Part shown: positions 8,936 through 16,990 of the stretch, piece after piece | Position numbering within the stretch: position 1 is the stretch's first letter | Layout of the letters: each line of letters starts with the position of its first letter | NCBI GenBank assembly: GCA_037965595.1 | Contig: CP150183.1 | Span: 682,001 to 746,000 of the forward strand | Origin: Alkalihalobacillus sp. FSL W8-0930 | GTDB lineage: Bacteria; Bacillota; Bacilli; Bacillales; Bacillaceae_D | DNA length: 64,000 nucleotides | Reading direction: 5' to 3' | Notes under the pieces: generated by a model | What the model was told of the DNA's origin: nothing | Seen by the model: only the letters and a program-made list of their open reading frames with translations | Databases searched by the model: none | Translations under genes and position numbers: made by a program

Positions 8936-9004
8936 TCTTTAAGCAGGGATTGAAGTACGGTCCATATAAGTATATATAGATCATAAGCTTTGAGGAGGGA
9001 TCAC

Positions 9005-9811
9005 ATGAACAATCATATAGCAGACCAAAGAGCAAGTATATATGGAAATCAGTCCAGTATCTTAGATAGACGAACATTACAAACAGCCCATAAACAGCTG
9101 GCCGAACGACTTGAGCCTGGGATGACTGTTCTTGATATTGGATGTGGGACTGGTGCCATCACAAAAGATATCGCGATTGCTGTTGGAGAAAAAGGCAGGG
9201 TTGTAGGGATGGATAACAATCCATCGTTCATTGAGAAGGCACGTACAATACATGCAGATGTACCCAATGTACAGTTCGAAGAGAGAACGATTTATCACTT
9301 AAATAAGGAGAATTCATTTGATCTTGTGACATGTTCAAGGGTTTTACAATGGTTAGCTAACCCCTTAGAAGCATTAAGACAAATGGTCCTGGCTACAAAA
9401 GTGGGTGGAAGGGTGATCGTATTAGATTACAATCACGAGAAAATAATCTGGGACCCATTACCTCCAAAGAGTACAAATGATTTCTATTCGTCATTTCTAA
9501 AATGGCGAGCCGATGCAGGAATGGATAATGCAATCGCTGATCATATGCAGAGCTTATTTCACGAAGCGGGGCTTACACACACAAATGTAACAGCCCAGCA
9601 TGAAGAAACAGTTCATTATGATACGAATTTTGACCAACGGGCGGGAATTTGGGCCGATGTCATGGCAGGTAGAGGCAGGCAAATGGTGATGGATCAATAT
9701 ATAAAGGAAGAGGAGCGAGCGATTGCTGAAAGAGATTATAGGGAGTGGGTGACCCGAAGTGCCAAGTCTCAAACGATGTATTTGTTAGCGGTAGAAGGAA
9801 TTAAGCGTTGA
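9005..9811 (+). CDS. Class I SAM-dependent methyltransferase
   Basis: 268 residues with the Rossmann motif I VLDIGCGTGAITKDIA, motif II acidic loop GMDNNPSFIEKA, and motif IV DLVTCSRVLQWLANP, as in UbiE/Methyltransf_11 enzymes. The acceptor is not evident. ATG 9005 is preceded by GAGGAGGG; an upstream in-frame TTG at 8990 would sit before the ribosome site. Soluble, no membrane segment. A small membrane protein gene follows 33 bp downstream. Confidence 0.9.
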   Translation: MNNHIADQRASIYGNQSSILDRRTLQTAHKQLAERLEPGMTVLDIGCGTGAITKDIAIAVGEKGRVVGMDNNPSFIEKARTIHADVPNVQFEERTIYHLNKENSFDLVTCSRVLQWLANPLEALRQMVLATKVGGRVIVLDYNHEKIIWDPLPPKSTNDFYSSFLKWRADAGMDNAIADHMQSLFHEAGLTHTNVTAQHEETVHYDTNFDQRAGIWADVMAGRGRQMVMDQYIKEEERAIAERDYREWVTRSAKSQTMYLLAVEGIKR

Positions 9812-9844
9812 GAATCGAATGCTTATAAGGAAGGATGTCGTTAA

Positions 9845-10144
9845 ATGACGGAACATGCATCTTCTCTGAACTGGATTAAATACTCTGCCTTACTCATAGG
9901 CATCGTTTGCTTTTTTTTAACCTTTGTACCTTTTACAAGAGTGGTCATGATTGGCTCGTTAGTTGGTGATTATATCATCTTTGTCTTAACACCGGTTGGA
10001 GCCATTCTTTCAATCATTGCTTTGATAAGGAGTTCTAGAAAATTCATTCCAATTGTTGCACTTGTCTTGTCTCTATCCTTTCCTTTGTTTTTGATCTTAG
10101 TGTTTGTCTTAATCTTAACAGGAGTGATGGACTTTGCTCCATAA
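9845..10144 (+). CDS. Small membrane protein, hypothetical
   Basis: 99 residues with three hydrophobic stretches (YSALLIGIVCFFLTFV, VGDYIIFVLTPVGAILSIIALI, FIPIVALVLSLSFPLFLILVFVL) separated by short basic loops, so an integral membrane protein. AAGGAAGG precedes the ATG. No family recognised. It is followed within 15 bp by a very short lipoprotein-like frame that appears frameshifted. Confidence 0.72.
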   Translation: MTEHASSLNWIKYSALLIGIVCFFLTFVPFTRVVMIGSLVGDYIIFVLTPVGAILSIIALIRSSRKFIPIVALVLSLSFPLFLILVFVLILTGVMDFAP

Positions 10145-10159
10145 CTACGAGGTGTTTTT

Positions 10160-10293
10160 TTGAACGTGCATGTTAAGAAAGTGATATCTGTATGCCTTGT
10201 CGTGTTATTCCTAGTTAGCTGTCAAACAGCTTTTGGCACCTCAGACCTGAAGATATGACAGCGATTTTACAAGATCCAATTGAAGTTGAATAG
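10160..10293 (+). pseudogene. Short lipoprotein gene, apparently frameshifted
   Basis: TTG at 10160, with GAGGTG a few bases upstream, opens a 32-codon frame: basic N terminus, hydrophobic core and a perfect lipobox LVSC (MNVHVKKVISVC...LVSCQTAFG), then TGA at 10256. Joining the neighbouring frame just before that stop continues as PEDMTAILQDPIEVE to TAG at 10291. This looks like a small lipoprotein disrupted by a one- or two-base indel, or a genuinely tiny lipopeptide. It was too short for ordinary gene callers. Confidence 0.45.
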
Positions 10294-10306
10294 GGTAAGG
10301 TGTGTC

Positions 10307-10918
10307 TTACCCTTTAATAATGACATCTGCTTCGGTAACAAAGATCGCTTGTTTGTTTGAGATGGGCAGGAGATTTAAGGTGGATTGGTACTTTTCTATA
10401 ATCTGTTCTACTGACTCATTAAAATAAGCGTGTCCAACATGTGGAACTGGATAGCCTTGGATCAAACCAAGTCCTTTATGATCACTGAGACTAGTACCTT
10501 TAGCTTTGTCATCCATATGTTCGATGTAAGTAATGCTCGGTGCCATAATAATGGATCCAGCTGATTCACCGATATAAAGTTTCCCTTTCTGGATCTGTTC
10601 AATGATTAATTGATCAGCGCCGGACTTCCGCAGTTCTTGCAAAAGGAAAAAAGTATTGCCTCCAGATACATAGATGTAGTCATTTTTGTTTAACGTTTCT
10701 CGAATGGCTGAAAATGGTGCGGTTGATACATCTAACTTGTCTACCGTGATTCCAAGGGAGGTAAATGCTGACTTCGCTGCATCAACATAATGAGTTATTT
10801 CTTCAACATAGCTTGCCGTTGGAATGAAGGTGACACTCTTACCAACCAATTGCTCAGAGGTAGATGTTTTAAATAAATCTAATACATCGACAAAGGAAGA
10901 AGACAAAAACATATTCAT
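10307..10918 (-). CDS. Peptidase E-like (S51) serine peptidase
   Basis: 203-residue protein of the class I glutamine-amidotransferase-like fold used by dipeptidase E (PepE) enzymes. The nucleophile elbow is IGESAGSIIMAP (Ser in GxSAG), preceded by the YVSGGNTFFLLQEL strand that forms the oxyanion region; His in PVPHVGHAYFNES could complete the triad. PepE cleaves Asp-Xaa dipeptides, but many paralogues have no assay. AAAGGAGT lies 8-10 bp before ATG 10918. The gene is divergent from the GH43-like gene and converges on the short lipoprotein. Confidence 0.87.
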   Translation of the reverse strand: MNMFLSSSFVDVLDLFKTSTSEQLVGKSVTFIPTASYVEEITHYVDAAKSAFTSLGITVDKLDVSTAPFSAIRETLNKNDYIYVSGGNTFFLLQELRKSGADQLIIEQIQKGKLYIGESAGSIIMAPSITYIEHMDDKAKGTSLSDHKGLGLIQGYPVPHVGHAYFNESVEQIIEKYQSTLNLLPISNKQAIFVTEADVIIKG

Positions 10919-11010
10919 GATTGATTAAACTCCTTTAAGCTTGTTGGGAACGTACGATCTTATTATAGGGTAACAAGTCTGGATATTCAATTTTGATGAA
11001 GGAGGAGCTT

Positions 11011-11853
11011 ATGTACATATTCAGTTATTTCAAAACAGGGGAAGAGAAATTATTTTTGGCAACGAGTGATAATGGACTTGAATGGGAGGACATGAATCAT
11101 GGGGAGCCACTTTTTGCTTCCTCCGTAGGGACAAAAACGATGCGCGATCCTTTTATCATTCAAGATCATGAAGGCATCTATCATTTACTATGGACAAACG
11201 GATGGAACAGTCAGAGTATTGGGTATGCACGTTCTGAGAATCTGGTGGATTGGAGTGATGAACGATTACTTCCTGTCATGGAGAACGTTCCTCAAACAAA
11301 AAACTGCTGGGCACCAGAGGCTTATTTTGATGTGGATGACCAGCTTTATCGTTTGATTTGGTCGTCTACCGTAGGAGAAAAGGAACGCGATCATCGAATT
11401 TGGTCTGTAACTACGTCCGACTTCATACATTATTCAGAGCCTGAGCTCTTCTTTGATCCTGGTTACAATGTGATTGATGCAACAGTTATTACAACACATG
11501 AGCAGAAGCACTACTTGTTCTTTAAAGACGAACGAGGGTTAAATGACCCAGGAACAGAGTTCAAAGCAATTCGGTCATGTCCATTTTCCACTAAGAACGG
11601 AAAAAAGGTCTTTCATCAAATCTCTGACCTGTTAACGTCTGAGCTAACAGAAGGTCCAACGGTTTTCTCGGTTCAATCAAACAATTATGAGAAATGGATC
11701 ATGTTTGTTGACCCATTCCGAAAACCAGGTTATGAGATCCTTGAATCAACAGACTTAAAGCATTGGACCGATATCACTTCGAGTGTGCAGTTACCGGAGG
11801 GTCCTAGACATGGCTCTGTGATTTCTGTGAGAACTGTTAAGGGAGAGATGTAG
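11011..11853 (+). CDS. GH43-like five-bladed beta-propeller glycosidase
   Basis: 280-residue protein with the three acidic motifs expected of GH43/GH32-clan furanosidases at proper spacing: MRDPFII (Asp base), VIDATVI (Asp pKa modulator) and LTEGPTVF (Glu acid), plus NCWAPEAYF and GPRHGSV. This points to hydrolysis of arabinose- or xylose-containing side chains, although family 43 is very broad. No signal peptide, so a cytoplasmic enzyme acting on imported oligosaccharides. ATG 11011 is chosen because AAGGAGGAG precedes it. The Ltp-repeat gene starts directly after the stop. Confidence 0.8.
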   Translation: MYIFSYFKTGEEKLFLATSDNGLEWEDMNHGEPLFASSVGTKTMRDPFIIQDHEGIYHLLWTNGWNSQSIGYARSENLVDWSDERLLPVMENVPQTKNCWAPEAYFDVDDQLYRLIWSSTVGEKERDHRIWSVTTSDFIHYSEPELFFDPGYNVIDATVITTHEQKHYLFFKDERGLNDPGTEFKAIRSCPFSTKNGKKVFHQISDLLTSELTEGPTVFSVQSNNYEKWIMFVDPFRKPGYEILESTDLKHWTDITSSVQLPEGPRHGSVISVRTVKGEM

Positions 11854-12879
11854 GTGGCAGCTTTTCTTTTATTCGTCATGCTACTATCGATGATTGTGAT
11901 GATCGTCTTATTTGTATTAAGTTTCTCGGGCAACCGAGGTAAATACCTGATTGGATCTGGGATTAGCTTAGGTGCAGTTCTATTCTTTGGGCTCGGAGCT
12001 GGCATAGCTACTATAGGGGCTTCTTTCACAGAAGGAGTGGCAGCTGAGTCGGAGATTATTGAGGTTGAGGAAGAAGTCGAGTCAAAGGTAGACGCTAAAG
12101 AAGAGGAGAAAGACAAGGAACAAGAAGGAAAGAAAGAGGAAGATAAAGAAACAAAGGTAGATGAAAAAGAAACAGAGGAACATGTAGAGAAAGAAGAACA
12201 AGCAATTGCAACCGAAGAGAAGCAGAAGGAAGAAGAGGCAAAAGAAGAAGCAGAAAAAGCAAAAGCAGAAGAAGAACTTGCTAAGAAAGAGCAGGAAGAA
12301 AAAGAAGCAGAAGAGCTTGCTAAGAAAGAGCAGGAGGAGAAGGAAGCAGAAGATCTAGCAAAGAAAGAAGCCGAAGAAAAAGAAGCAGAAGAGCAGGCTA
12401 AAAAAGAGGAAGAAGAACGGAAGGCTGAAGAGGAAGAAAAGAGCCAGACAACATTCTCTCAAAATCAAGCCATAGAAACGGCTGAAAACTATCTTAATTA
12501 CACAGCCTTTTCAAAGTCGGGTCTGGTTGAACAGCTTAAATTTGAAGGATTTAGCCAGGATGAAGCAAATGAAGCAGTCGAGTTAATAAGTGTAGACTGG
12601 CAAGAACAAGCCATCGACATGGCTGGGAACTACCTAGACTATACGGCTTTTTCAAAGTCTGGCCTGGTAGAGCAGCTTGTGTTTGAAGGGTTTAGTCAGG
12701 AGCATGCATCACATGCTGTTGAACGTGTGTCTCCCGATTGGCAGGAGCAAGCTGTAAAAATGGCGCAAAACTATCTCGATTATTCCTCGTTCTCTAGACA
12801 AGAATTAATCGATCAATTGGTTTTTGAAGGATTTAGCTCCGAGCATGCGAGTCACGCTGTTACTCAAGTTGGCCTTTAA
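11854..12879 (+). CDS. Membrane-anchored protein with three Ltp/PF07553-type repeats
   Basis: 341 residues: two N-terminal hydrophobic helices (about 1-22 and 32-56), a long Glu/Lys-rich segment (about 62-196, mostly imperfect repeats of the type AKKEQEEKEAEEL, likely a charged extended helix), and three tandem 47-residue helical repeats starting near 204, 251 and 298, each with NYLxYxxFSxxxLxxQLxFEGFS. This repeat matches the host-cell surface-exposed lipoprotein (Ltp) domain, known from a phage superinfection-exclusion lipoprotein in Streptococcus. GTG start with GGGAGAG upstream. Role here unknown; surface exposure is likely. Confidence 0.8.
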   Translation: MAAFLLFVMLLSMIVMIVLFVLSFSGNRGKYLIGSGISLGAVLFFGLGAGIATIGASFTEGVAAESEIIEVEEEVESKVDAKEEEKDKEQEGKKEEDKETKVDEKETEEHVEKEEQAIATEEKQKEEEAKEEAEKAKAEEELAKKEQEEKEAEELAKKEQEEKEAEDLAKKEAEEKEAEEQAKKEEEERKAEEEEKSQTTFSQNQAIETAENYLNYTAFSKSGLVEQLKFEGFSQDEANEAVELISVDWQEQAIDMAGNYLDYTAFSKSGLVEQLVFEGFSQEHASHAVERVSPDWQEQAVKMAQNYLDYSSFSRQELIDQLVFEGFSSEHASHAVTQVGL

Positions 12880-12890
12880 AGGATTCCCTT

Positions 12891-12927
12891 TGCATCAAAG
12901 CTAACTAAGGCTTTGGTGCTTTTTATA
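12891..12927 (+). terminator. Intrinsic terminator
   Basis: Hairpin GCATCAAAGC / GCTTTGGTGC (one G-T pair) with loop TAACTAAG and a T-run, after the Ltp-repeat gene and just before the ribosome site of the next gene. Confidence 0.82.
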
Positions 12928-12942
12928 TAAGGAGGCGTAAGA

Positions 12943-13812
12943 TTGGATGTACAACTGATTGTTGGTGAGTTACTTAAAGAGAATGTGATTAAAACCTTCC
13001 CTACTACTATAGTACAGCCAACTGGAGGGACGATGAGTAAGGTTTATGTTTTGGATGATACATATGTTATAAAATCAAATCTTCCTCAGATGATAAAAGT
13101 AGAATATGAGTTTTTCCAGATGTATCACTCACTAAAGCTCTTTCCGAGGGTATTATACATTTCTCCTACTTATGACTATATGGTGTATTCATATATGAAG
13201 GGAACCGTCGCGGACCAGTCTATTAAAAAGAGGGAGGTTCTCGAGGTATTAGTTGAGGAAGTCATCAACCACTATACTCCTGGTCATAATGATGGAGTGT
13301 GGGGATGGGTAGATGAACCGGTTTATACGTGGCAAGCATTTCTCTTAAATGAAGTGGCAGAAGCAAGTATTCTAATAGGTTCTCGATTAAAGTCAAATGA
13401 CCACCAAGCTGTTAAGGATCTTGTGCAGGAGGTTTCTAGTGGAGTGACTCCGTATGTTATTCATGGGGACTTAGGCTTTCATAATTTTATTTTCTCAGAA
13501 AACCAATTAAGCGGAGTGATTGATCCGACTCCTGTGTTTGGAGATCCTTTGTATGATCTGATCTACGCTTTTTGTTCAACTCCTGAAGACTTGACTAAGG
13601 AAACCCTAGATGGTGTAGTATCTTTTCTCAATGAAGACCACAAAAAAGATCCATATCTTTTATATGGAAGTGTATTAATAGGATTGTATCTTAGGCTAGC
13701 AGCTTGCCTTAAACATCATCCGGATGATATTGAGACATATTTGAAGGCTTGGACGTATTGGCTGAGTATCGTATTTGCTTATTTTGGTTTAAAAAAGGCA
13801 AGGGATTCGTAG
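12943..13812 (+). CDS. Aminoglycoside phosphotransferase-fold kinase
   Basis: 289-residue APH/choline-kinase-fold protein. The catalytic loop VIHGDLGFHNFIF (Asp and Asn) and the metal-binding GVIDPTPVFGDPLYDL segment are in the right order; the N-terminal lobe has the ATP-binding lysine strand TYVIKSNLPQ. It phosphorylates a small molecule, not necessarily an antibiotic. TTG start with AAGGAGGCG 4-5 bases upstream. A broken small membrane protein gene follows. A second APH-fold gene lies at 24441. Confidence 0.85.
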   Translation: MDVQLIVGELLKENVIKTFPTTIVQPTGGTMSKVYVLDDTYVIKSNLPQMIKVEYEFFQMYHSLKLFPRVLYISPTYDYMVYSYMKGTVADQSIKKREVLEVLVEEVINHYTPGHNDGVWGWVDEPVYTWQAFLLNEVAEASILIGSRLKSNDHQAVKDLVQEVSSGVTPYVIHGDLGFHNFIFSENQLSGVIDPTPVFGDPLYDLIYAFCSTPEDLTKETLDGVVSFLNEDHKKDPYLLYGSVLIGLYLRLAACLKHHPDDIETYLKAWTYWLSIVFAYFGLKKARDS

Positions 13813-13836
13813 GTGATTGAAGGAAGGGTGATTAGC

Positions 13837-14045
13837 TTGAAAAAAATTGTTGAGCTAGCCAAAGGTTTGTCTATGTTGGTGTGTTTCTTATTCTTTTTCT
13901 CATTGCTACGAATATCCTTGATCTGTTCTTTGAAAATAGACAGCTTACAATCATATTAAGTCTTCTTACATTCTTTGCCGTCTTAGTTGTGTCACTCGTG
14001 ATCAGTAGGAAGATTTCACAGTGGCTGGATCAACAGTTTAAATAA
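13837..14045 (+). pseudogene. Frameshifted small membrane protein
   Basis: TTG at 13837 with GGAAGGG upstream begins LKKIVELAKG and then runs out of frame to a stop after about 40 codons. The adjacent frame, open from near 13858 to TAA at 14043, encodes a coherent two-helix protein (FVYVGVFLILFLIAT, then LTIILSLLTFFAVLVVSLVI) ending SRKISQWLDQQFK. The two halves join naturally near 13855-13870, so a single gene of about 68 codons appears broken by one indel. A sequencing error is an alternative. Same strand as the upstream kinase. Confidence 0.5.
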
Positions 14046-14263
14046 GCATTAGGTAATGAAATACAATTTCTTGTTTCAGTATTTAGAACTCTTTCTAAGT
14101 AACTAATATCTTTTTGAATGTTTATTTTGAGTGTCTCATCGATTGCATAAAGCATGTCTTCTTTGAGCTTTTTGATTTCTTGGGTAAATAAAAGGTCATC
14201 ATTTTGATTCAGCATTTCATCGCACCTTTTCGTAAGATCTAAAAAGTCATTACCCTTTTTCAA
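14030..14263 (-). CDS. Hypothetical charged helical protein, 77 aa
   Basis: Frame starting at TTG 14263 with AAGAGG 10-12 bases upstream on the minus strand. The product is a charged, helical protein (ATG-less start LKKGNDFLDLTKRCDEML, then EIKKLKEDMLYAIDE, IQKDISYLERVL) with no membrane segment. Amphipathic heptads suggest a short coiled coil. It overlaps the end of the broken membrane-protein gene by 16 bp. Not recognised; coding status uncertain because of the TTG start and modest ribosome site. Confidence 0.45.
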   Translation of the reverse strand: MKKGNDFLDLTKRCDEMLNQNDDLLFTQEIKKLKEDMLYAIDETLKINIQKDISYLERVLNTETRNCISLPNAYLNC

Positions 14264-14311
14264 TTTCTTTTAAACCTCTTATTTAAAATTTTAATTACAA
14301 ATTCTCATTAT

Positions 14312-14346
14312 GAAAAAGCCAAAGGATAAATACCCTTTGGCTTTCT
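14312..14346 (-). terminator. Intrinsic terminator of the betaine-binding protein gene
   Basis: Hairpin AAAGCCAAAGG / CCTTTGGCTTT; read on the minus strand it is followed by CTTTTTC and starts at the stop codon of the gene at 14348. Confidence 0.85.
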
Positions 14347-14347
14347 A

Positions 14348-15220
14348 TTAATTATCCAACCAACTATCCGTTAGTTCACGATTGTTTTCGATCCATTCAG
14401 CCGCTGCTTCCTCTTCATCACCTAATTCCTGTCTAAGGGAAAGAAGCTCAGCTAATTGATTCTCTTCAAAGAAACTGTTCTTCAGCCAACTGTCGGCCTT
14501 TGGAAAATCTTCTGAGAATCCGTTACGTCCCATATAATAAATGCTATCTGGATCGCCAAACACATTATCTGGGTCTTCTAAGTATTTCAAGTCATAATCC
14601 TCAAATGCATAATGCGGGCTCCAAAGAGTCACAACCACAGGTTCTTGGTTTTGATAAGCTGTATCAAGCTGTTGCATCATCGCTTGTTCAGATGAGTTAG
14701 TGAGTTCGTACGAATCTAATTGATAGTGAGGGATAATGTCGTTATTCATGATTTGCATAAGTGAGGAACCGGGATCGATTCCAGCTATTTCTCCATTAAA
14801 TTGATCAATGGCATCAGGCAGATCTTCTATCGAATTAATATCTTCCATATAAGTAGGGACAACTAACCCATTATGTGCACCTTCATATAAAAGATGGTCC
14901 TCTGTTAATTCCATTTCATCTGAATCCAATGTAACATAGGCTTCATCGGTAAAAGGTAACCATGCTGGAAATGCTACATCTAAATCTCCGTTAATGGTTC
15001 CTTCAAATAAGAATGCCTTTTCAAACGTTGTAATATTAACATCGTATCCTTCTTCTTCAAGTAGCTGTTTCCATACGTAAGCAAAGGCCGTTCCATCAGA
15101 ATATGTAGTATGACCTAACGTAATCGTGCCGCCTTCACCCGTTTCGTCACCTCCACAGGCTGTTAACGCCACAGCTGCAGTGATTAGCGCACCGGATAAT
15201 AGTTTCTTTTTACCTACCAT
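14348..15220 (-). CDS. Glycine betaine/proline-type ABC transporter substrate-binding lipoprotein
   Basis: 290-residue OpuAC/ProX-like binding protein. The type II signal peptide ends at ALTACGG; mature features include GHTTYSDGTAFAYVWKQLLE, FPAWLPFTDEAYV and VVTLWSPHYAFEDYDLKYLED, where Trp residues form the aromatic cage for quaternary amines. It would deliver betaine-like osmoprotectants to a membrane permease. ATG 15220 is used because AAAGGAGTGG precedes it; the frame upstream has no better site. No permease or ATPase gene is adjacent, so it depends on a transporter encoded elsewhere. Confidence 0.9.
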   Translation of the reverse strand: MVGKKKLLSGALITAAVALTACGGDETGEGGTITLGHTTYSDGTAFAYVWKQLLEEEGYDVNITTFEKAFLFEGTINGDLDVAFPAWLPFTDEAYVTLDSDEMELTEDHLLYEGAHNGLVVPTYMEDINSIEDLPDAIDQFNGEIAGIDPGSSLMQIMNNDIIPHYQLDSYELTNSSEQAMMQQLDTAYQNQEPVVVTLWSPHYAFEDYDLKYLEDPDNVFGDPDSIYYMGRNGFSEDFPKADSWLKNSFFEENQLAELLSLRQELGDEEEAAAEWIENNRELTDSWLDN

Positions 15221-15276
15221 AAAAATGTACCACTCCTTTATAAAGTTCAATTCATTAATACCCGTTTTAGTCTTTT

Positions 15277-15290
15277 GTTAAACGCTTAAC
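15277..15290 (-). promoter_or_regulatory. Short palindrome upstream of the betaine-binding gene
   Basis: GTTAAACGCTTAAC (arms GTTAA / TTAAC) lies about 57 bp upstream of the start codon at 15220, in the promoter region. It could be an operator for a GbsR/OpcR-like or other repressor. Position only; no regulator is encoded nearby. The rest of the 15221-15482 gap shows nothing else. Confidence 0.25.
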
Positions 15291-15482
15291 TTAAAAGCAC
15301 TTGTTTACAATAAAGCCTAAAATTGATAAATTGTTCTTTTAAGGATGTATTGATAGTGGTGAGCTAGCCGAGTATGGCTATTTACTCATACACTCACTCA
15401 TGAATCTCATTACAGAGGTCAGATAGTAGATTGGCAAACATCTAGGTTATAAACCACCTAAGCTTATCTTACCAAAGCCCAT

Positions 15483-16202
15483 TTACGAAAATAACATAAG
15501 GTTCAATGAAGCAATTAAAATAAGAATCAGCAGGTTCCTCTTAGTCGCTTGAGGTTTTGCTTTATCAAGTGATTTAAAACCAACAACAGTCCCTAAGATT
15601 ACCGCAATAATACCTACTATGAGAAATGGCAGCAAGGAGGTTTCAATATCTCCATTTGCTGCATGAAGACTAATTGAAAAAATACTGGAGATAATAGCTG
15701 AAACTTGTATACTAACAATATAGGAAAAGCGTTGGTTTGGATAAAGCATGATGAAAAACGTAGCAATAAAAATGCCTCCAATGCCAAACATGCCTCCCAC
15801 AATCCCAGCAAGAATTCCAAGAATGAAGCTAACCCATCGCTTTGGGGACTTTCTTGTTGCTGTCTCTTTCTTTGAAAACCTTGGAAGCAGAAGCTGATAA
15901 AGGGCCACGATGAACAAAAAGCCACCAAGCCATACTTTAATCGCATCCATTTCACCGTAATTTGAAAGTATAAAAAAGGCGATGAGTCGACCGATGATTA
16001 CGTAGATTATAAACTCGGTAATTTTCTTCCACTCAATATATTTGTAATATTTAATTACAGCTGTCACACCACCAAATATTAAGATCGTTAATATGATTAA
16101 GGTTGTGTCTTTGACTGTCATAAACAGAGGTAATACGGAAACCACAACTAACCCTGTTCCAATTCCACTAATACTTTGCAAAAAAGCACCCACAAAAACC
16201 AA
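15483..16202 (-). CDS. TSUP (TauE/SafE) family membrane transporter
   Basis: About 239 residues, eight hydrophobic segments, with the paired glycine-rich repeats of the family (LQSISGIGTGLVVVSVLPLF and GIVGGMFGIGGIFIATFFIM). Probably exports a small sulfur-containing or organic anion. The start is unclear: TTG 16202 is the first standard start codon but cuts into the first helix, while the coding frame continues eight to ten codons upstream (HILFILVFA) to a region just behind GAGGA without an ATG, GTG or TTG. A non-standard start is possible. Paralogue of the transporter at 4386. Confidence 0.82.
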   Translation of the reverse strand: MVFVGAFLQSISGIGTGLVVVSVLPLFMTVKDTTLIILTILIFGGVTAVIKYYKYIEWKKITEFIIYVIIGRLIAFFILSNYGEMDAIKVWLGGFLFIVALYQLLLPRFSKKETATRKSPKRWVSFILGILAGIVGGMFGIGGIFIATFFIMLYPNQRFSYIVSIQVSAIISSIFSISLHAANGDIETSLLPFLIVGIIAVILGTVVGFKSLDKAKPQATKRNLLILILIASLNLMLFS

Positions 16203-16307
16203 GGCAAAAACGAGAATAAATAAGATATGTATCAGTCCTCATTTGAGATTTGCTAAAACCTACATTGAGTATAGCATGAAAAAATCAACAAAAAGGAGAT
16301 GACACTT

Positions 16308-16613
16308 ATGGATATCCTGCAAGCGGTTGGTCCGCTTCTGATCGTTGGAATCATCGTATTGTTTATTATTAACCGTCTCAAATCTATGCATAAAAAAGGG
16401 TCAATGGCCAAATTTAAATCTAAACGAAAACAAGTACTCATAGATAGCGCAATTCCATTAGGGATGATTGCAGGCGCAGGAATAGGAATGGTTGTTGGGA
16501 TCATAAGTAGTGAGTTCGTATACGACATTAGCTTAGGTGCTGCATTTGGTATGCTCATTGGATATTTTGTGTTCGCATATTACAGCAAACGCACCCGTTC
16601 ACATACCAACTAA
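16308..16613 (+). CDS. Small membrane protein, hypothetical
   Basis: 101 residues with three hydrophobic helices (VGPLLIVGIIVLFII, AIPLGMIAGAGIGMVVGII, LGAAFGMLIGYFVFAYY) and a basic loop between helix 1 and 2. ATG 16308 lies 9 bp behind AAAAGGAG; an in-frame ATG at 16299 is too close to it. No family recognised. Convergent with the holin-like gene, separated by 4 bp. Confidence 0.7.
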   Translation: MDILQAVGPLLIVGIIVLFIINRLKSMHKKGSMAKFKSKRKQVLIDSAIPLGMIAGAGIGMVVGIISSEFVYDISLGAAFGMLIGYFVFAYYSKRTRSHTN

Positions 16614-16617
16614 ACGA

Positions 16618-16905
16618 TTATTCGTACGTGGCATCGCTTTTTCGATAAGCGGTTAAAGCTGTCTTCATGCCCGCATATGTTCCGACGGCTGCATTCCCGT
16701 AAAAGAATCCCATAAAGAGTCCGGCCGGTAAGTCATGCCGGTGACTGTAAAATACAGAGATCAACACGCCAAGCACAGTTGCGACGGTGGGAATATATTT
16801 GTGAGGGATGCGAGTCATCCATTTAATAAGTTCCGTAACAATTAAGACAACAGGCACAGCAAGTACGGCATCCCAGATATTTGTTTGAATTGTAGGTAGA
16901 TCCAT
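16618..16905 (-). CDS. Small holin-like membrane protein
   Basis: 95 residues: three hydrophobic stretches (AVLAVPVVLIVTELIKW, YIPTVATVLGVLISVFY, GLFMGFFYGNAAVGTYAGM) and a short polar tail, the size and topology of phage-type holin/BhlA-like proteins found in Bacillus chromosomes. No lysin or phage structural gene is nearby, so prophage function is not supported. ATG 16905 has AGGAGGG at good spacing; the preceding TTG is not needed. Confidence 0.62.
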   Translation of the reverse strand: MDLPTIQTNIWDAVLAVPVVLIVTELIKWMTRIPHKYIPTVATVLGVLISVFYSHRHDLPAGLFMGFFYGNAAVGTYAGMKTALTAYRKSDATYE

Positions 16906-16990
16906 CAATTACCCTCCTAGAGATCGTCTTATCTATAAGATGTCCGTTTCTTTGGAAAGTATTTTTAAAAGACGTGTAAAGGGGATAGTT

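Noticed and set aside
12943-13812. Antibiotic-resistance aminoglycoside kinase
   Set aside because: The APH fold is clear, but nothing supports aminoglycoside specificity; choline, sugar or other kinases share the same motifs.
16618-16905. Prophage remnant suggested by a holin-like protein
   Set aside because: No lysin, structural, integrase or attachment sequence is present within several kb on either side.
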